From assembly GCA_026003755.1 (NCBI GenBank), contig BPHV01000002.1, positions 372,001 to 436,000 on the forward strand: DNA of 64,000 nucleotides, in the 5' to 3' direction. The translations under genes and the position numbers were made by a program. This document shows positions 26,140 to 34,733 of the stretch, piece after piece (the first letter of the stretch is position 1; each line of letters starts with the position of its first letter). Below the pieces are notes generated by a model that searched no databases, was not told the DNA's origin, and worked only from the letters and a program-made list of their open reading frames with translations. The DNA is from Candidatus Roseilinea sp. Its GTDB lineage: Bacteria > Chloroflexota > Anaerolineae > J036 > Brachytrichaceae.

Positions 26140-27330
26140 ATGAAAGCGACTGTGACTGCCAGTCTACTGAACGTGCGCCTGAAGCCCAGCCTGGAAGGCA
26201 CGGTGATTGGGTTGCTGCCGCAGGGCGCCGTCGTTGACGTGCTATCGGTGAAGGATGGCTGGGCGGCTGTGCCGTTGCAGGTCAGCGGCGTAGACCTGCG
26301 CTTCGGCCCGAATCAGAGCGATCAGCCCGTCAGCGTCTTCGTGTCCACGACCTGGTTGGAGTTCGAGAGCGAACCGCTGCCCGAGCCTGACCCGCCGACG
26401 CATACGACGTTCAAGCTCGGCATCCATGCCATGACCAACAGCGAAGTGGCGTTCGAGGAGGCTCGCCGGGGCTGCAAGTTCTTTCTGTGCATGGACAACT
26501 TCGCCGGTGCCAGCCAGCTCAAGCGCGCTCATCCCGATGCCGTGGTCATGGTGCGTCGGTTCTTCGAGCATGGCGTGGTGCCCAGCGTCGAACAGATTAT
26601 CAACGGCCTAGGAGGCGCAACCGATAAGAATCTGATCTATATCGGCTTGAACGAGGCGGATCAGCTCGGCCAGGACGGCAACGACCTGCGCCGGCGTGCG
26701 CAGATTGACCTCGAAGTGGCGCGACGCATCAAGCAGGGCAGCGGCGCCACCTACGCCGCCGGCACGTTCTCGATGGGATGTCCCGATTTCACCAACCCGG
26801 AGACTTGCCAGATCATCCGCGAACTCTACGCCCCGGCCTACAACAACGGCTTGATTGCCTTCGACATGCATCTCTACTCGCCCCACCCGCAGCACATCAA
26901 TCAACCGGACGAGTGGAAATGGTTCGAGCGGCGCTGGGAATTCCTCTTCACCCGTTGCGGTTTCGATCCCACCGTGCGCGCCATTTACTGCTCCGAGTGC
27001 GGCCTCGACCAAAGCGGTGTGGGCGGCTTTAGGGCGCACGCCTATAGCCAGGAGAAGTTCCGCGACTGGTGCGACAAATACATCCGGCTACAAAGCGCGC
27101 CGCTGGTGGTGGACGGCAAGTCGTATCCGTCGCCGATCATCGGCGGCGCCATATTCCAAGCCAGCGACCACAATCGGTGGCAAGGTTACGAAATCAGCCC
27201 CTATCTGCCCACCCTGCGCCAGTTCTACGCCGGCCTGCCCGTGCGCGTTGCGCCGGAAGACCAGCCACCGGCTCGCGGGGCGCGGCGGCGTGCGCCGCGC
27301 ACGTCTGCGACACAACACCGAGCAGCGTGA
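26140..27330 (+). CDS. SH3-domain protein with a glycoside-hydrolase-like TIM barrel
   Basis: 396 residues. Residues ~1-75 are a bacterial SH3 domain (ASLLNVRLKPSLEGTVIGLL, then GWAAV). A Pro-rich linker (LPEPDPP) follows. The ~270-residue remainder looks like a TIM barrel of the clan GH-A type: IYIGLNEADQ matches the strand-4 end with an Asn-Glu acid/base pair, and AIYCSECGLDQ matches the strand-7 nucleophile Glu. There is no signal peptide or transmembrane helix, so it is either cytoplasmic or released by lysis, as in phage endolysins or tail-associated enzymes. The tail (RGARRRAPRT) is basic and low in complexity. No other phage gene is near. The enzymatic role is inferred only from the two Glu motifs. 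Confidence 0.55.
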   Translation: MKATVTASLLNVRLKPSLEGTVIGLLPQGAVVDVLSVKDGWAAVPLQVSGVDLRFGPNQSDQPVSVFVSTTWLEFESEPLPEPDPPTHTTFKLGIHAMTNSEVAFEEARRGCKFFLCMDNFAGASQLKRAHPDAVVMVRRFFEHGVVPSVEQIINGLGGATDKNLIYIGLNEADQLGQDGNDLRRRAQIDLEVARRIKQGSGATYAAGTFSMGCPDFTNPETCQIIRELYAPAYNNGLIAFDMHLYSPHPQHINQPDEWKWFERRWEFLFTRCGFDPTVRAIYCSECGLDQSGVGGFRAHAYSQEKFRDWCDKYIRLQSAPLVVDGKSYPSPIIGGAIFQASDHNRWQGYEISPYLPTLRQFYAGLPVRVAPEDQPPARGARRRAPRTSATQHRAA

Positions 27331-27342
27331 TACAGTGACGTC

Positions 27343-28443
27343 GTGGAGCCACACTGCTGCGAGGCCGACGTCATCGCCGGACTAGAGCCGTTCGTCGGCC
27401 AGGAGCTTGCAGCGCTCGGGGTGCGCCATGCGCATGTGGTGCAGCCGCGGGTGATCCGGTTCTCTGCGCGCGCCCTGCGCCCGTTGCTCGGCCTGCGCAT
27501 GGCGCTGTCGGTATACCTGCTGCGGCGCTACGCGGTACCGCGGCCCAAGGCGCTGCTGGGCGATCAACACCTGCGCGCCCTGTTTGCGCAGGTGGACGCC
27601 GCGCTCGGCCTGGCGCCACGCGGCGCATACCGCACCTTCATGCTCGGCGCAGCCGGCGCCGGCTCGACAGTGATGACCCGCCTGAAGTCGGCGATCGCAC
27701 AGCACACCGGCCTGCGCGAGGTGCACGAGGAAGGCGACCTGTTAATTCGCATCCGGCCCGGCCGCGGCCCCTCCCCTGACGCTCAAGGCGGCGAGGCACC
27801 CCAAGAGGCCACAGACAGCAGCCGATTGGCGTCCGGCTGGGACGTGCTTGTGCGCCTCTCGCCCAAGCCGCTGGCCACGCGCGCCTGGCGCGTCTGCAAC
27901 ATCCCCGGCTCGCTGCAAGCAACCGTTGCGCACGCGATGGCGTGGTTAACCCGGCCGACGCCGGACGACGTCTATCTCAACCTGGGATGCGGCTCGGGCA
28001 CATTGCTGATCGAGCGCGCGGCGGCCGGCCCGGCGCGTCGGCTGATCGGCTGCGATACCGACCCACACGCCCTGACTTGCGCGCAGGCAAACATCGCGGC
28101 CTACCAAGAGGGCGCGAGAGGCGAGCGCCCTCCGTTCGAATTGCGCGAATGGGATATGCGCTGCTTGCCTTTGCCGGACGCCAGTGTGGATGCAATCACC
28201 GCCGATCTTCCTTTCGGCCATCGCGTCGGATCGCACGATGACAACATGGCGCTCTACCCGGCGCTGCTGCGCGAGGCCGCGCGCGTGGCTAAACCAGGAG
28301 CGCGCAGCGTCTTCATCACGGCGGAGGTGCGCTTAATGGAAAGCGCGCTCGCGCAAACGCCATCGCCGTGGCTGCGCGATTTGACGTTCCGCGTAGACTT
28401 GGGTGGGCTGCGACCAGCCATCTTTGCGTTGAGGAGAGCATGA
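27343..28443 (+). CDS. THUMP-type RNA methyltransferase (Trm14/TrmN/RlmL-like)
   Basis: 366 residues, GTG start 12 nt after the previous gene. The N-terminal half has the FLD/THUMP-like pattern seen in RNA guanine-N2 methyltransferases (EADVIAGLEPFVGQEL at the start, then VRLSPKPLATRAWR and the NIPGSLQATVAHAM step). The C-terminal Rossmann domain has motif I NLGCGSGTLLIERA (about residue 208) and the catalytic motif IV in ADLPFGHRVGSHDDN. This DLPFG plus VG pattern is close to Trm14/Trm11-like enzymes that methylate tRNA. An insertion of about 25 residues (PSPDAQGGEAPQEATDSS) is low in complexity. The exact base is not known. Confidence 0.75.
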   Translation: MEPHCCEADVIAGLEPFVGQELAALGVRHAHVVQPRVIRFSARALRPLLGLRMALSVYLLRRYAVPRPKALLGDQHLRALFAQVDAALGLAPRGAYRTFMLGAAGAGSTVMTRLKSAIAQHTGLREVHEEGDLLIRIRPGRGPSPDAQGGEAPQEATDSSRLASGWDVLVRLSPKPLATRAWRVCNIPGSLQATVAHAMAWLTRPTPDDVYLNLGCGSGTLLIERAAAGPARRLIGCDTDPHALTCAQANIAAYQEGARGERPPFELREWDMRCLPLPDASVDAITADLPFGHRVGSHDDNMALYPALLREAARVAKPGARSVFITAEVRLMESALAQTPSPWLRDLTFRVDLGGLRPAIFALRRA

Positions 28444-28444
28444 C

Positions 28445-30082
28445 GTGAGATCCCGAGGACGAATCCGGATTGCTTTTGTGATCTGCACAACGGCGCTATG
28501 TGCCTGCGCGGCGCCGCCCGCCGTCCCAGTTGCGTCGCCGACGGCACCCGCGCCTGCAGCGACGCCCACACCGCAGGTGACCGACGCGCCGACCGCCACG
28601 CCCCGAGCGGCTCGGCCGACGCCCCCCCCCGATCGCCGGCCGGTGATTGCGTCGCCGGCTTGGTTTAACGACGCGACGCTGTATCAGGTCTTCGTGCGCA
28701 GCTTCTACGATGCCGATGGCGATGGCGTTGGCGATCTGCGGGGACTGCAGCAGAAGCTCGACTACATCCAGTCGCTGGGCGTCAACACGATCTGGGTGAA
28801 CCCGCACTATCCCTCACACACCTATCACGGCTACGACGTCACCGACTACAAGGCGGTCAACCCCCAGTTTGGCACGCTCGACGATTTCAAAGCGCTGGTC
28901 GGCGAGATCAAGCGACGCGGCATGCATCTGATCGTGGACTTCGTCGCTAACCACGCCTCGAAGGGTCATCCGTTCTTTCAGGATGCTTACGGCAACCCCC
29001 GATCGCCCTACACCCGATGGTTTCTGTTCAAGGACGCCAACAATCTCTCGTACGATTCGTTCTACGGCATTGCCGACTTGCCGGAGTGGAATCACAGCAA
29101 TCGCGAGGTGAACGCCTATCTGATCGGCGCAGCGGAGTTTTGGCTCGATTTGGGCGTGGACGGCCTGCGTGCCGATTATGCCCGCGGGGTCGAGCGCTGG
29201 TTCTGGGAAGATTTGCGCAAAGCGGTGAAGGCGAAACACCCGGACGCCGTATTGTTGGGCGAGGTGTGGGACGGCGAGCCGTCCACGTTGCAGCGCTACT
29301 TCGACGAAGGGTTCGACGCACTCTTCGACTTCCCGTGGTATCTGCGTTTGTCAGGCGGCGAGCATGCGGTGGGCAAAGGCGTGCTGAACGGCGCAGTAGA
29401 TCCGTTGCTGTTGCAGCCGGCCTATCGCGCGATGCTTCAACTGTATCCGCGCGGCGCACAGATCGTGCGCTTCGCCTCCAATCACGACACAAACCGCATT
29501 GCCTCATCCGTCCAGGGGGATCCGGCGCGTATGCGGCTGGCCGCGGCCGCCTCCATCCTCACACCGGGCATTCCGATCATCTACTACGGCGAGGAGATCG
29601 GCATGCGCGGCGTAAAAGGGCCGGGGCCGATCTACGACGAGTTTCGCCGCGAGCCGATGGACTGGTACGCCGGCGAGGCCGGCCCAGGCATGACCACCTG
29701 GTTCAGACCGGACAACCGCAACAACCGCCCCAACGACGGCGTCTCGGTCGAAGAGCAGGACGGCGATCCCGATTCGCTGCTGAACTATTACCGCGCCTTG
29801 ATCCGTCTGCGCAACGAACATGCGGCCTTGCGCGGCGCCAACTTCCGCATGATGGACGCTGTGCCCCATTGCCCCACCTGCATGGGCCTTTGGCGCTGGG
29901 CCGGCGACGAGGTGGTCGCGATGATTTTCAACTTCAGTGGACAGGCGCAAAGGGCTGTGCTCGATGCTGCGGCGTCGCCCGTGCCCATCGGCGCGCCGGA
30001 GCGGTTTCTGCTGGGTGAGCCGCAACCGCTGGATGCGCTGGAGCTTGAGTCGTGGGGCGCACTCGTGATAAGCTGGCAGTGA
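28445..30082 (+). CDS. GH13 alpha-amylase family hydrolase, lipoprotein
   Basis: 545 residues, GTG start one base after the previous stop. A signal peptide ends in LCAC, a possible lipobox, and is followed by a Thr/Pro/Ala-rich linker to residue ~70, so the enzyme is probably surface-anchored. The catalytic domain begins at FNDATLYQVFVRSFYDADGD. GH13 motifs are FVANHAS, DGLRADYAR (nucleophile Asp244), LLGEVWDG (acid/base Glu273) and ASNHDTNRIASS (Asp348). The C-terminal domain is a short beta sandwich. It most resembles alpha-glucosidases or neopullulanases acting on maltodextrins. A C9 run lies in the linker region (28622-28630). It forms a run with ManA 4 nt downstream. Confidence 0.9.
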   Translation: MRSRGRIRIAFVICTTALCACAAPPAVPVASPTAPAPAATPTPQVTDAPTATPRAARPTPPPDRRPVIASPAWFNDATLYQVFVRSFYDADGDGVGDLRGLQQKLDYIQSLGVNTIWVNPHYPSHTYHGYDVTDYKAVNPQFGTLDDFKALVGEIKRRGMHLIVDFVANHASKGHPFFQDAYGNPRSPYTRWFLFKDANNLSYDSFYGIADLPEWNHSNREVNAYLIGAAEFWLDLGVDGLRADYARGVERWFWEDLRKAVKAKHPDAVLLGEVWDGEPSTLQRYFDEGFDALFDFPWYLRLSGGEHAVGKGVLNGAVDPLLLQPAYRAMLQLYPRGAQIVRFASNHDTNRIASSVQGDPARMRLAAAASILTPGIPIIYYGEEIGMRGVKGPGPIYDEFRREPMDWYAGEAGPGMTTWFRPDNRNNRPNDGVSVEEQDGDPDSLLNYYRALIRLRNEHAALRGANFRMMDAVPHCPTCMGLWRWAGDEVVAMIFNFSGQAQRAVLDAAASPVPIGAPERFLLGEPQPLDALELESWGALVISWQ

Positions 30083-30086
30083 GGGC

Positions 30087-31031
30087 TTGGTCGAGCTGAT
30101 TCAACTCATCCCCGAATATCACCCGCGCATGTGGGGCGGCCGGCGACTGCAGCCCGACGCCGACCAACCCATCGGCGAGGCGTGGATCGTGCACGAGCAC
30201 AACCGGATCGCCGGTGGGCGTTACGCCGGGCGCACGTTAGCTGCGCTGACCGCCGAGCTGGGCGCCGCGCTGCTCGGCGAAGCCGTCGTCGCCCACACCG
30301 GCAAACGCTTTCCCCTGCTCATCAAGCTGCTCGATTGCCACGACTGGCTTTCGCTCCAAGTGCACCCCAACGATGCGCAGGCCATCGCACTGGAGGGGCC
30401 GGGGCACTTTGGCAAGACCGAGGCCTGGCACGTCTTGGAAGCCGACCCAAAGGCGCAGTTGATCGTCGGCGTGAAACCCGGGGTTAAGCCCGAGGCGCTC
30501 CAGCAAGCGATTCGCGACGGCCGCGTGCTCGAGTTGGCCCAGCGCTACGCTGCGCGCGCAGGCGACACCATCTTCATGCCTGCCGGCACATTGCACGCGT
30601 TAGGGCCGGGGCTGCTGATCTACGAAGTGCAGCAAGCGTCCGACATCACCTACCGCGTGTGGGACTGGAACCGGCCGGCCAGCGCCGGCCGCGCGTTGCA
30701 CATCGCGCAATCGTTGGCCGTGACCGATCCCAGCGCCACCGGCCAGGTGCGCCCTCTGCGACCGATGCTGGATACCGATGCGCAACAGCTCGTCGCATGC
30801 CCATACTTCACGCTCGACTTGCTCACGTCCAAGGTTGAGACGCTTGCGCTCGACACGCGAGGGCAGAGCTTCCATGTGCTCACGGTCATCGCGGGCCGCG
30901 TTGTCGTCGAAAGCGAGACGGGCGATATGACGCTCGACCGCTTCGAGAGTGTCATCGTGCCGGCAGCCCAGCGGCAATATCAGGTGCGTCCGCTCGCGCC
31001 GTCGCGCGTGTTGAAGGCCAGCGCGGAGTAG
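30087..31031 (+). CDS. manA: Mannose-6-phosphate isomerase, class I
   Basis: 314 residues, the short bacterial form. The TTG start is 4 nt after the previous stop, with GAGGG as ribosome binding site. The zinc-site motif is LQVHPNDAQA (Gln, His), the Glu ligand is in KTEAWHVLEAD, and the last His is in FMPAGTLHALGPGLLIYEVQQ. These are class I cupin phosphomannose isomerases, which interconvert mannose-6-phosphate and fructose-6-phosphate. Coupled with the secreted GH13 enzyme it suggests use of external sugars, though it could equally feed GDP-mannose synthesis for glycans. Confidence 0.92.
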   Translation: MVELIQLIPEYHPRMWGGRRLQPDADQPIGEAWIVHEHNRIAGGRYAGRTLAALTAELGAALLGEAVVAHTGKRFPLLIKLLDCHDWLSLQVHPNDAQAIALEGPGHFGKTEAWHVLEADPKAQLIVGVKPGVKPEALQQAIRDGRVLELAQRYAARAGDTIFMPAGTLHALGPGLLIYEVQQASDITYRVWDWNRPASAGRALHIAQSLAVTDPSATGQVRPLRPMLDTDAQQLVACPYFTLDLLTSKVETLALDTRGQSFHVLTVIAGRVVVESETGDMTLDRFESVIVPAAQRQYQVRPLAPSRVLKASAE

Positions 31032-31131
31032 GGCGCGGCTGCGTCAGGCGCGGCAACCCGGCCGTTAGCGCTGGTCGTACCCAACGGCGACCGGACCGCA
31101 ACGCGACGCGTTCTTAGATAAACCTGCAGGT

Positions 31132-31698
31132 TTACTCTTTGACCCGTTCGATGTACTCGCCGGTGCGCGTATCTATCTTGAGCGAGTCGCCCTCTTTGAC
31201 GAAGCTGGGCGCCTGAATTACAGCGCCGGTTTCCAGCGTGACGTTCTTCAGCACGTTCGTCGCTGTGTCGCCGCGCACCGCCACATCGGCCTGCACCACC
31301 TTTAAGGTGACGAAGGTGGGCAGCTCCACGCCGGCAATTTGCGAGCCATCGAGCACAAGCAAGCTTACCGTGTCGTTCTCGCGCATGAACTGCGCGGCAT
31401 CGCCCACCATGTCTTCATCCAGCGCGATCTGGTCGAAGGTCTCGGCATCCATGAAATGATACGTATTGCCGTCCTTGTAGAGGAACTGCGCCGGGCGCAT
31501 TTCCGATTGCACAACGTCAATCTCGCTGCCGGCGCGCACGCGGTCTTCGATGACCTTGCCGTTGTTGATATTCTTCAGCTTCATGCGCACCATGGCGCGC
31601 CAGTTGCCAGGCGCGATGTGTTGATACTCCAGGACGCGCCACACGTCGCCGTTGTAGCGGATGAGCATACCCCTGCGAAGGTCAGATGTCGTTGCCAT
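31132..31698 (-). CDS. efp: Elongation factor P
   Basis: 188 residues with the three OB-like domains of EF-P: the N-terminal KOW-like part ([23 protein letters not shown]), the middle [14 protein letters not shown]-type segment ([11 protein letters not shown]) and the C-terminal signature region [31 protein letters not shown] enters the ribosomal E site and helps proline-rich stretches to form peptide bonds. The loop tip that reaches the P-site tRNA is PGNWRA, so Asn32 stands where Lys or Arg is usually modified. It lies 79 nt downstream of the YbbR gene on the same strand. No EpmA or EarP homologue is in the window. Confidence 0.95.
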   Translation of the reverse strand: MATTSDLRRGMLIRYNGDVWRVLEYQHIAPGNWRAMVRMKLKNINNGKVIEDRVRAGSEIDVVQSEMRPAQFLYKDGNTYHFMDAETFDQIALDEDMVGDAAQFMRENDTVSLLVLDGSQIAGVELPTFVTLKVVQADVAVRGDTATNVLKNVTLETGAVIQAPSFVKEGDSLKIDTRTGEYIERVKE

Positions 31699-31777
31699 GA
31701 TTTACCTGCAAATTCACAGAATGATGCCGGGCGAGCAAAATGATGTCGTTGCGCGTGCGTGTCGGCACACGCGCGGA

Positions 31778-33151
31778 TTATTCTACATGGAACGAAGCCG
31801 ATAGCCCAGATCGCGCCCACCCCAACAAGGCCGATGGAGTCGCCGACGAGACTTGGTGGGTGCGGTTATTGCGGGATCGGTCGGTCAACTGTGAGGCGTA
31901 TGTTTGCGCAGTCGGGCCATCCGGCGGCCGAGCATCGCCGGTCGTGGCCTCGGTCACCTCGATCTGCACCGTGGTAGGGATCACGCTCTGCACAGCGACG
32001 CCCTCCGGCACAATGACTTTAGGCGTGAGTTGATGCACGCCGACGCCCAAGCCGGTGGCGTCTACCTCGACCCGCACCGAATCTTGGGTGAGTTTATTCA
32101 GCGTGGGTTGCGGCCCGGCCAATACGATGTCCACTGCCAGAGGCGACACTTTCACGCTCAGCGTTTCTGTGATGCCGATGACGATCGGCCGACGTGACAC
32201 GGTTAATGCGCCTTGCTGCGGCTCGATCCGCACTCGTACGAGCACGGTCATATTGTCGGCAATGGGCGAGACGTTCGGCGGCACGTTCAACCCGACGCGC
32301 TGCTCCACGTCCTGGGTCGCGCCGGCAACCGAGACCTCCAGCGTGTCAATGAAGCCGGGCAGTTGCTGGATGGCGTCGCGCGGCCCGAAAACGGTCACCA
32401 CCTGTGGCGAAGCCGAAATGCTGGTGATCGCATAGCCCTCCGCCGGTTGGCCGGTGGGCCGCACGCGCACGGCGAGATCCTTAAAGTTGCTGAGCTGTTC
32501 CATCGGCACACGGACGGCGGCGATGCTGGGGGTGATGCCGACGTTCGGCACAAGGTTGTTATCTTGGTCACGCGCGATCAGTTGGACGTTCTGCTGCACC
32601 GAGGCGCGCGCGCCCTCCACGTCGATCACGGCATCCACGCTGGCCACGCGCAAGACGAGTTGTTGCGCGCCGGTGACGATGGCCTGCGTCGGTTCGACGC
32701 TAGGCAACTGCGCCTGGTAACCAATCGCCGGTGTGCCCTTTACGACGACGCGGATGGGGACGCTGACCTCGGCGATCCGTTCGATGGTGACGCTGGCGGT
32801 GAGCGGTCGGTAGGACAACAACATCGCGGGAGCCGCCCTGATCGTCGGCTCGAGTTTGACGACATGTTGGCCTGCACCGAGCATCGAGAGATCCACCAGC
32901 ACTTGCACGCCGTTGGCGCCCAGCGCTTCGAACGTGCTTTGGGGCGCGCGTATGCGCGCCGTCACGGTCGCCGGCAGCGTGCTGGTGGAGACGATCTGAC
33001 CGGCCGCCGGTGGAGAGACAATGACCACCGGCGCGACGAGCGTGTTCTCCACAATCGGGTCTTGTTGTAAGGAACTTGCTCCCCACACGAACACGGCCAA
33101 CAACACCGCCAGGATCATCAGACTGACGTTGTTCGTCAACCAGCGCGCCAT
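31778..33151 (-). CDS. YbbR domain protein (CdaR-like)
   Basis: 457 residues from the ATG at 33151. Start choice: a -10 TATAAT lies 9 nt before it, and it begins a short basic head and one helix (NNVSLMILAVLLAVFVWGAS). The extracytoplasmic part contains repeated ~85-residue YbbR modules, each with a pattern such as VTARIRAPQSTFEAL, AIVTGAQQLVLRV, VTVFGPRDAIQQL and IVLAGPQPTLNKL. In Firmicutes the YbbR protein CdaR regulates the diadenylate cyclase CdaA. Here no cdaA or glmM is adjacent, so the usual partner must be elsewhere. The last ~50 residues are of odd composition and may not fold. Confidence 0.82.
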   Translation of the reverse strand: MARWLTNNVSLMILAVLLAVFVWGASSLQQDPIVENTLVAPVVIVSPPAAGQIVSTSTLPATVTARIRAPQSTFEALGANGVQVLVDLSMLGAGQHVVKLEPTIRAAPAMLLSYRPLTASVTIERIAEVSVPIRVVVKGTPAIGYQAQLPSVEPTQAIVTGAQQLVLRVASVDAVIDVEGARASVQQNVQLIARDQDNNLVPNVGITPSIAAVRVPMEQLSNFKDLAVRVRPTGQPAEGYAITSISASPQVVTVFGPRDAIQQLPGFIDTLEVSVAGATQDVEQRVGLNVPPNVSPIADNMTVLVRVRIEPQQGALTVSRRPIVIGITETLSVKVSPLAVDIVLAGPQPTLNKLTQDSVRVEVDATGLGVGVHQLTPKVIVPEGVAVQSVIPTTVQIEVTEATTGDARPPDGPTAQTYASQLTDRSRNNRTHQVSSATPSALLGWARSGLSASFHVE

Positions 33152-33160
33152 CGCAGAGGG

Positions 33161-33166
33161 ATTATA
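33161..33166 (-). promoter_or_regulatory. -10 box, leaderless type, for the YbbR gene
   Basis: TATAAT on the minus strand, 9 nt before the ATG at 33151. The 209-nt divergent gap to the aminotransferase also holds plus-strand AT-rich candidates (TAGAAT near 33290, TACATT near 33344), but none is convincing. Confidence 0.5.
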
Positions 33167-33360
33167 GGCAGGCCGGATGTGGCGAGCTGCCGTCCCGCCT
33201 GTGAGTGCCCGCCGGTTGTGATACGAACGCGCCGCTCCCCAACGCTCCCAAGCCACAGGCCACGCAAGGGAAATGCCGAAAGACGGATAGAATATCTGTT
33301 CTGGGGCGGCGATGCCTGATCGCTGCGAGATCCTTGAGCACGCATACATTTTCAAGCATC

Positions 33361-34674
33361 ATGGCAAAAGAAAACCTCTCCCCCGTCTGGGCGCGCGCCT
33401 TCGATATCCACATTGACCATGGCGAGGGCATCTATCTGTATGACAAGAGCGGCCGGCGCTATATGGACTTTACCTGCGGCATTGGCGTGACCAACACCGG
33501 CCATGCCCATCCGCGCATCGTGCGGGCGATCCAGGAACAGGCCGCCAAACTCCTCCATGGCCAAATCGGCATCGGCATCAGCGACACAGTGCTCGAGCTG
33601 ACCGACGAGCTGGCGAGCATCTGCCCGCCGCCGATAGATACCTTCTTCTTCAGCAATAGCGGCGCCGAGGCGGTTGAAGCCGCGGTCAAGTTGGCCAAAC
33701 AAGCCACCGGCCGCACGAACATCATCGTCTTCGAAGGTTCCTTTCATGGCCGCACGCACCTGACGATGGCCATGACGATGAGCAAGACCAGCTACCGACT
33801 CAAGTATCAGCCGCTGCCCGCCGGCGTCTTCGCTGCGCCCTACGCGCACTGCTATCACTGCCCGGTCGCGAAGCGCGCCATGAGCGCGGCGCAGCGCGCG
33901 ACCCTGAGCGCCGGCTGCCCAAACGACGGCGCATGTTGCGGCTACGCGCCCGATGCGGTGCGCTTCTTGCTGAAGACGCAAACCGCGCCGCAGGAAACCG
34001 CGGCCATTATCGTCGAGCCGGTCCTGGGCGAGGGCGGCTACGTGGTACCGCCGGCGTCGTTCTTGCGCGCGCTGCGGCAAATTTGCGATGAACACGGCAT
34101 CCTGCTCATCTTCGACGAGGTGCAGACCGGCTTCGGGCGCACCGGCAAGTTTTTCGCGCTGGAGCACTTCGGCGTGGTGCCCGATATCCTCGTCATGGCC
34201 AAGGGGCTGGCATCGGGCATGCCGTTGAGCTGCGTCGCGGCGCGCCGCGAGATCATGGCCCGATGGTCGCCTGGTTCGCACGGCGGCACCTACGGACCCA
34301 ACTTGATATCGGCTGCTGCCGCCCTCGAAACCATTCGCGTGATGAAGGCAGAGAAGCTGCCCGAGAACAGCCTGGCGCGCGGCGATCAGTTGATGCGCGG
34401 CCTGCGCACGCTGCAGAAAGATTTCTCGATCCTCGGCGATGTGCGCGGCCTGGGCTGCATGGTCGCCACCGAGTTCGTGGACGCCCGCACCGGCGAACCG
34501 GACAAGGCCATCGCGCAGCGGATCGTAAAGCATTGCGCCGATCACAACCTGCTGCTGTTGACGTGCGGCTCGTATGAAAACGTGATTCGCTGGATCCCGC
34601 CGCTGGTGGTAAACGAACAGCAAATCGAGGAGGCGTTGCAAATCTTTGCGGCCGCGCTCGACCAGGCCACATGA
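33361..34674 (+). CDS. Class III PLP-dependent aminotransferase (4-aminobutyrate-type)
   Basis: 437 residues from the ATG at 33361; the upstream open frame lacks similarity. Class III landmarks are FTCGIGVTNTGHAHPRI, FFSNSGAEAVEAAVKLA, VFEGSFHGRT, EPVLGEGGYVVPP, LLIFDEVQTGFGRTG and the PLP lysine in VMAKGLASGMPL. The sequence is closest in pattern to 4-aminobutyrate/omega-amino acid aminotransferases. A Cys-rich insert near residue 165 (HCYHCPVAKRAMS, then CPNDGACC) has four or five cysteines and could be a structural or metal-binding loop, as seen in some GabT-like enzymes. Substrate could be GABA, ornithine or another omega-amino acid. It precedes recN but is functionally unrelated. Confidence 0.88.
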   Translation: MAKENLSPVWARAFDIHIDHGEGIYLYDKSGRRYMDFTCGIGVTNTGHAHPRIVRAIQEQAAKLLHGQIGIGISDTVLELTDELASICPPPIDTFFFSNSGAEAVEAAVKLAKQATGRTNIIVFEGSFHGRTHLTMAMTMSKTSYRLKYQPLPAGVFAAPYAHCYHCPVAKRAMSAAQRATLSAGCPNDGACCGYAPDAVRFLLKTQTAPQETAAIIVEPVLGEGGYVVPPASFLRALRQICDEHGILLIFDEVQTGFGRTGKFFALEHFGVVPDILVMAKGLASGMPLSCVAARREIMARWSPGSHGGTYGPNLISAAAALETIRVMKAEKLPENSLARGDQLMRGLRTLQKDFSILGDVRGLGCMVATEFVDARTGEPDKAIAQRIVKHCADHNLLLLTCGSYENVIRWIPPLVVNEQQIEEALQIFAAALDQAT

Positions 34675-34733
34675 GAGGAGGCGCCGGGCTTCGAATCCCG
34701 GGAGGCGGTGCGGCTTTTACGGTTGATGGTCGG

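Noticed and set aside
25810-27330. A genomic island at tRNA-Gly
   Set aside because: No integrase and no repeated copy of the tRNA 3' end were found, and downstream genes look ordinary for the genome.
31119-31134. TAAACCTGCAGGTTTA palindrome at the end of efp as terminator
   Set aside because: It has no loop to speak of and no T-run in the direction of efp; it is probably just a palindromic end of the gene.
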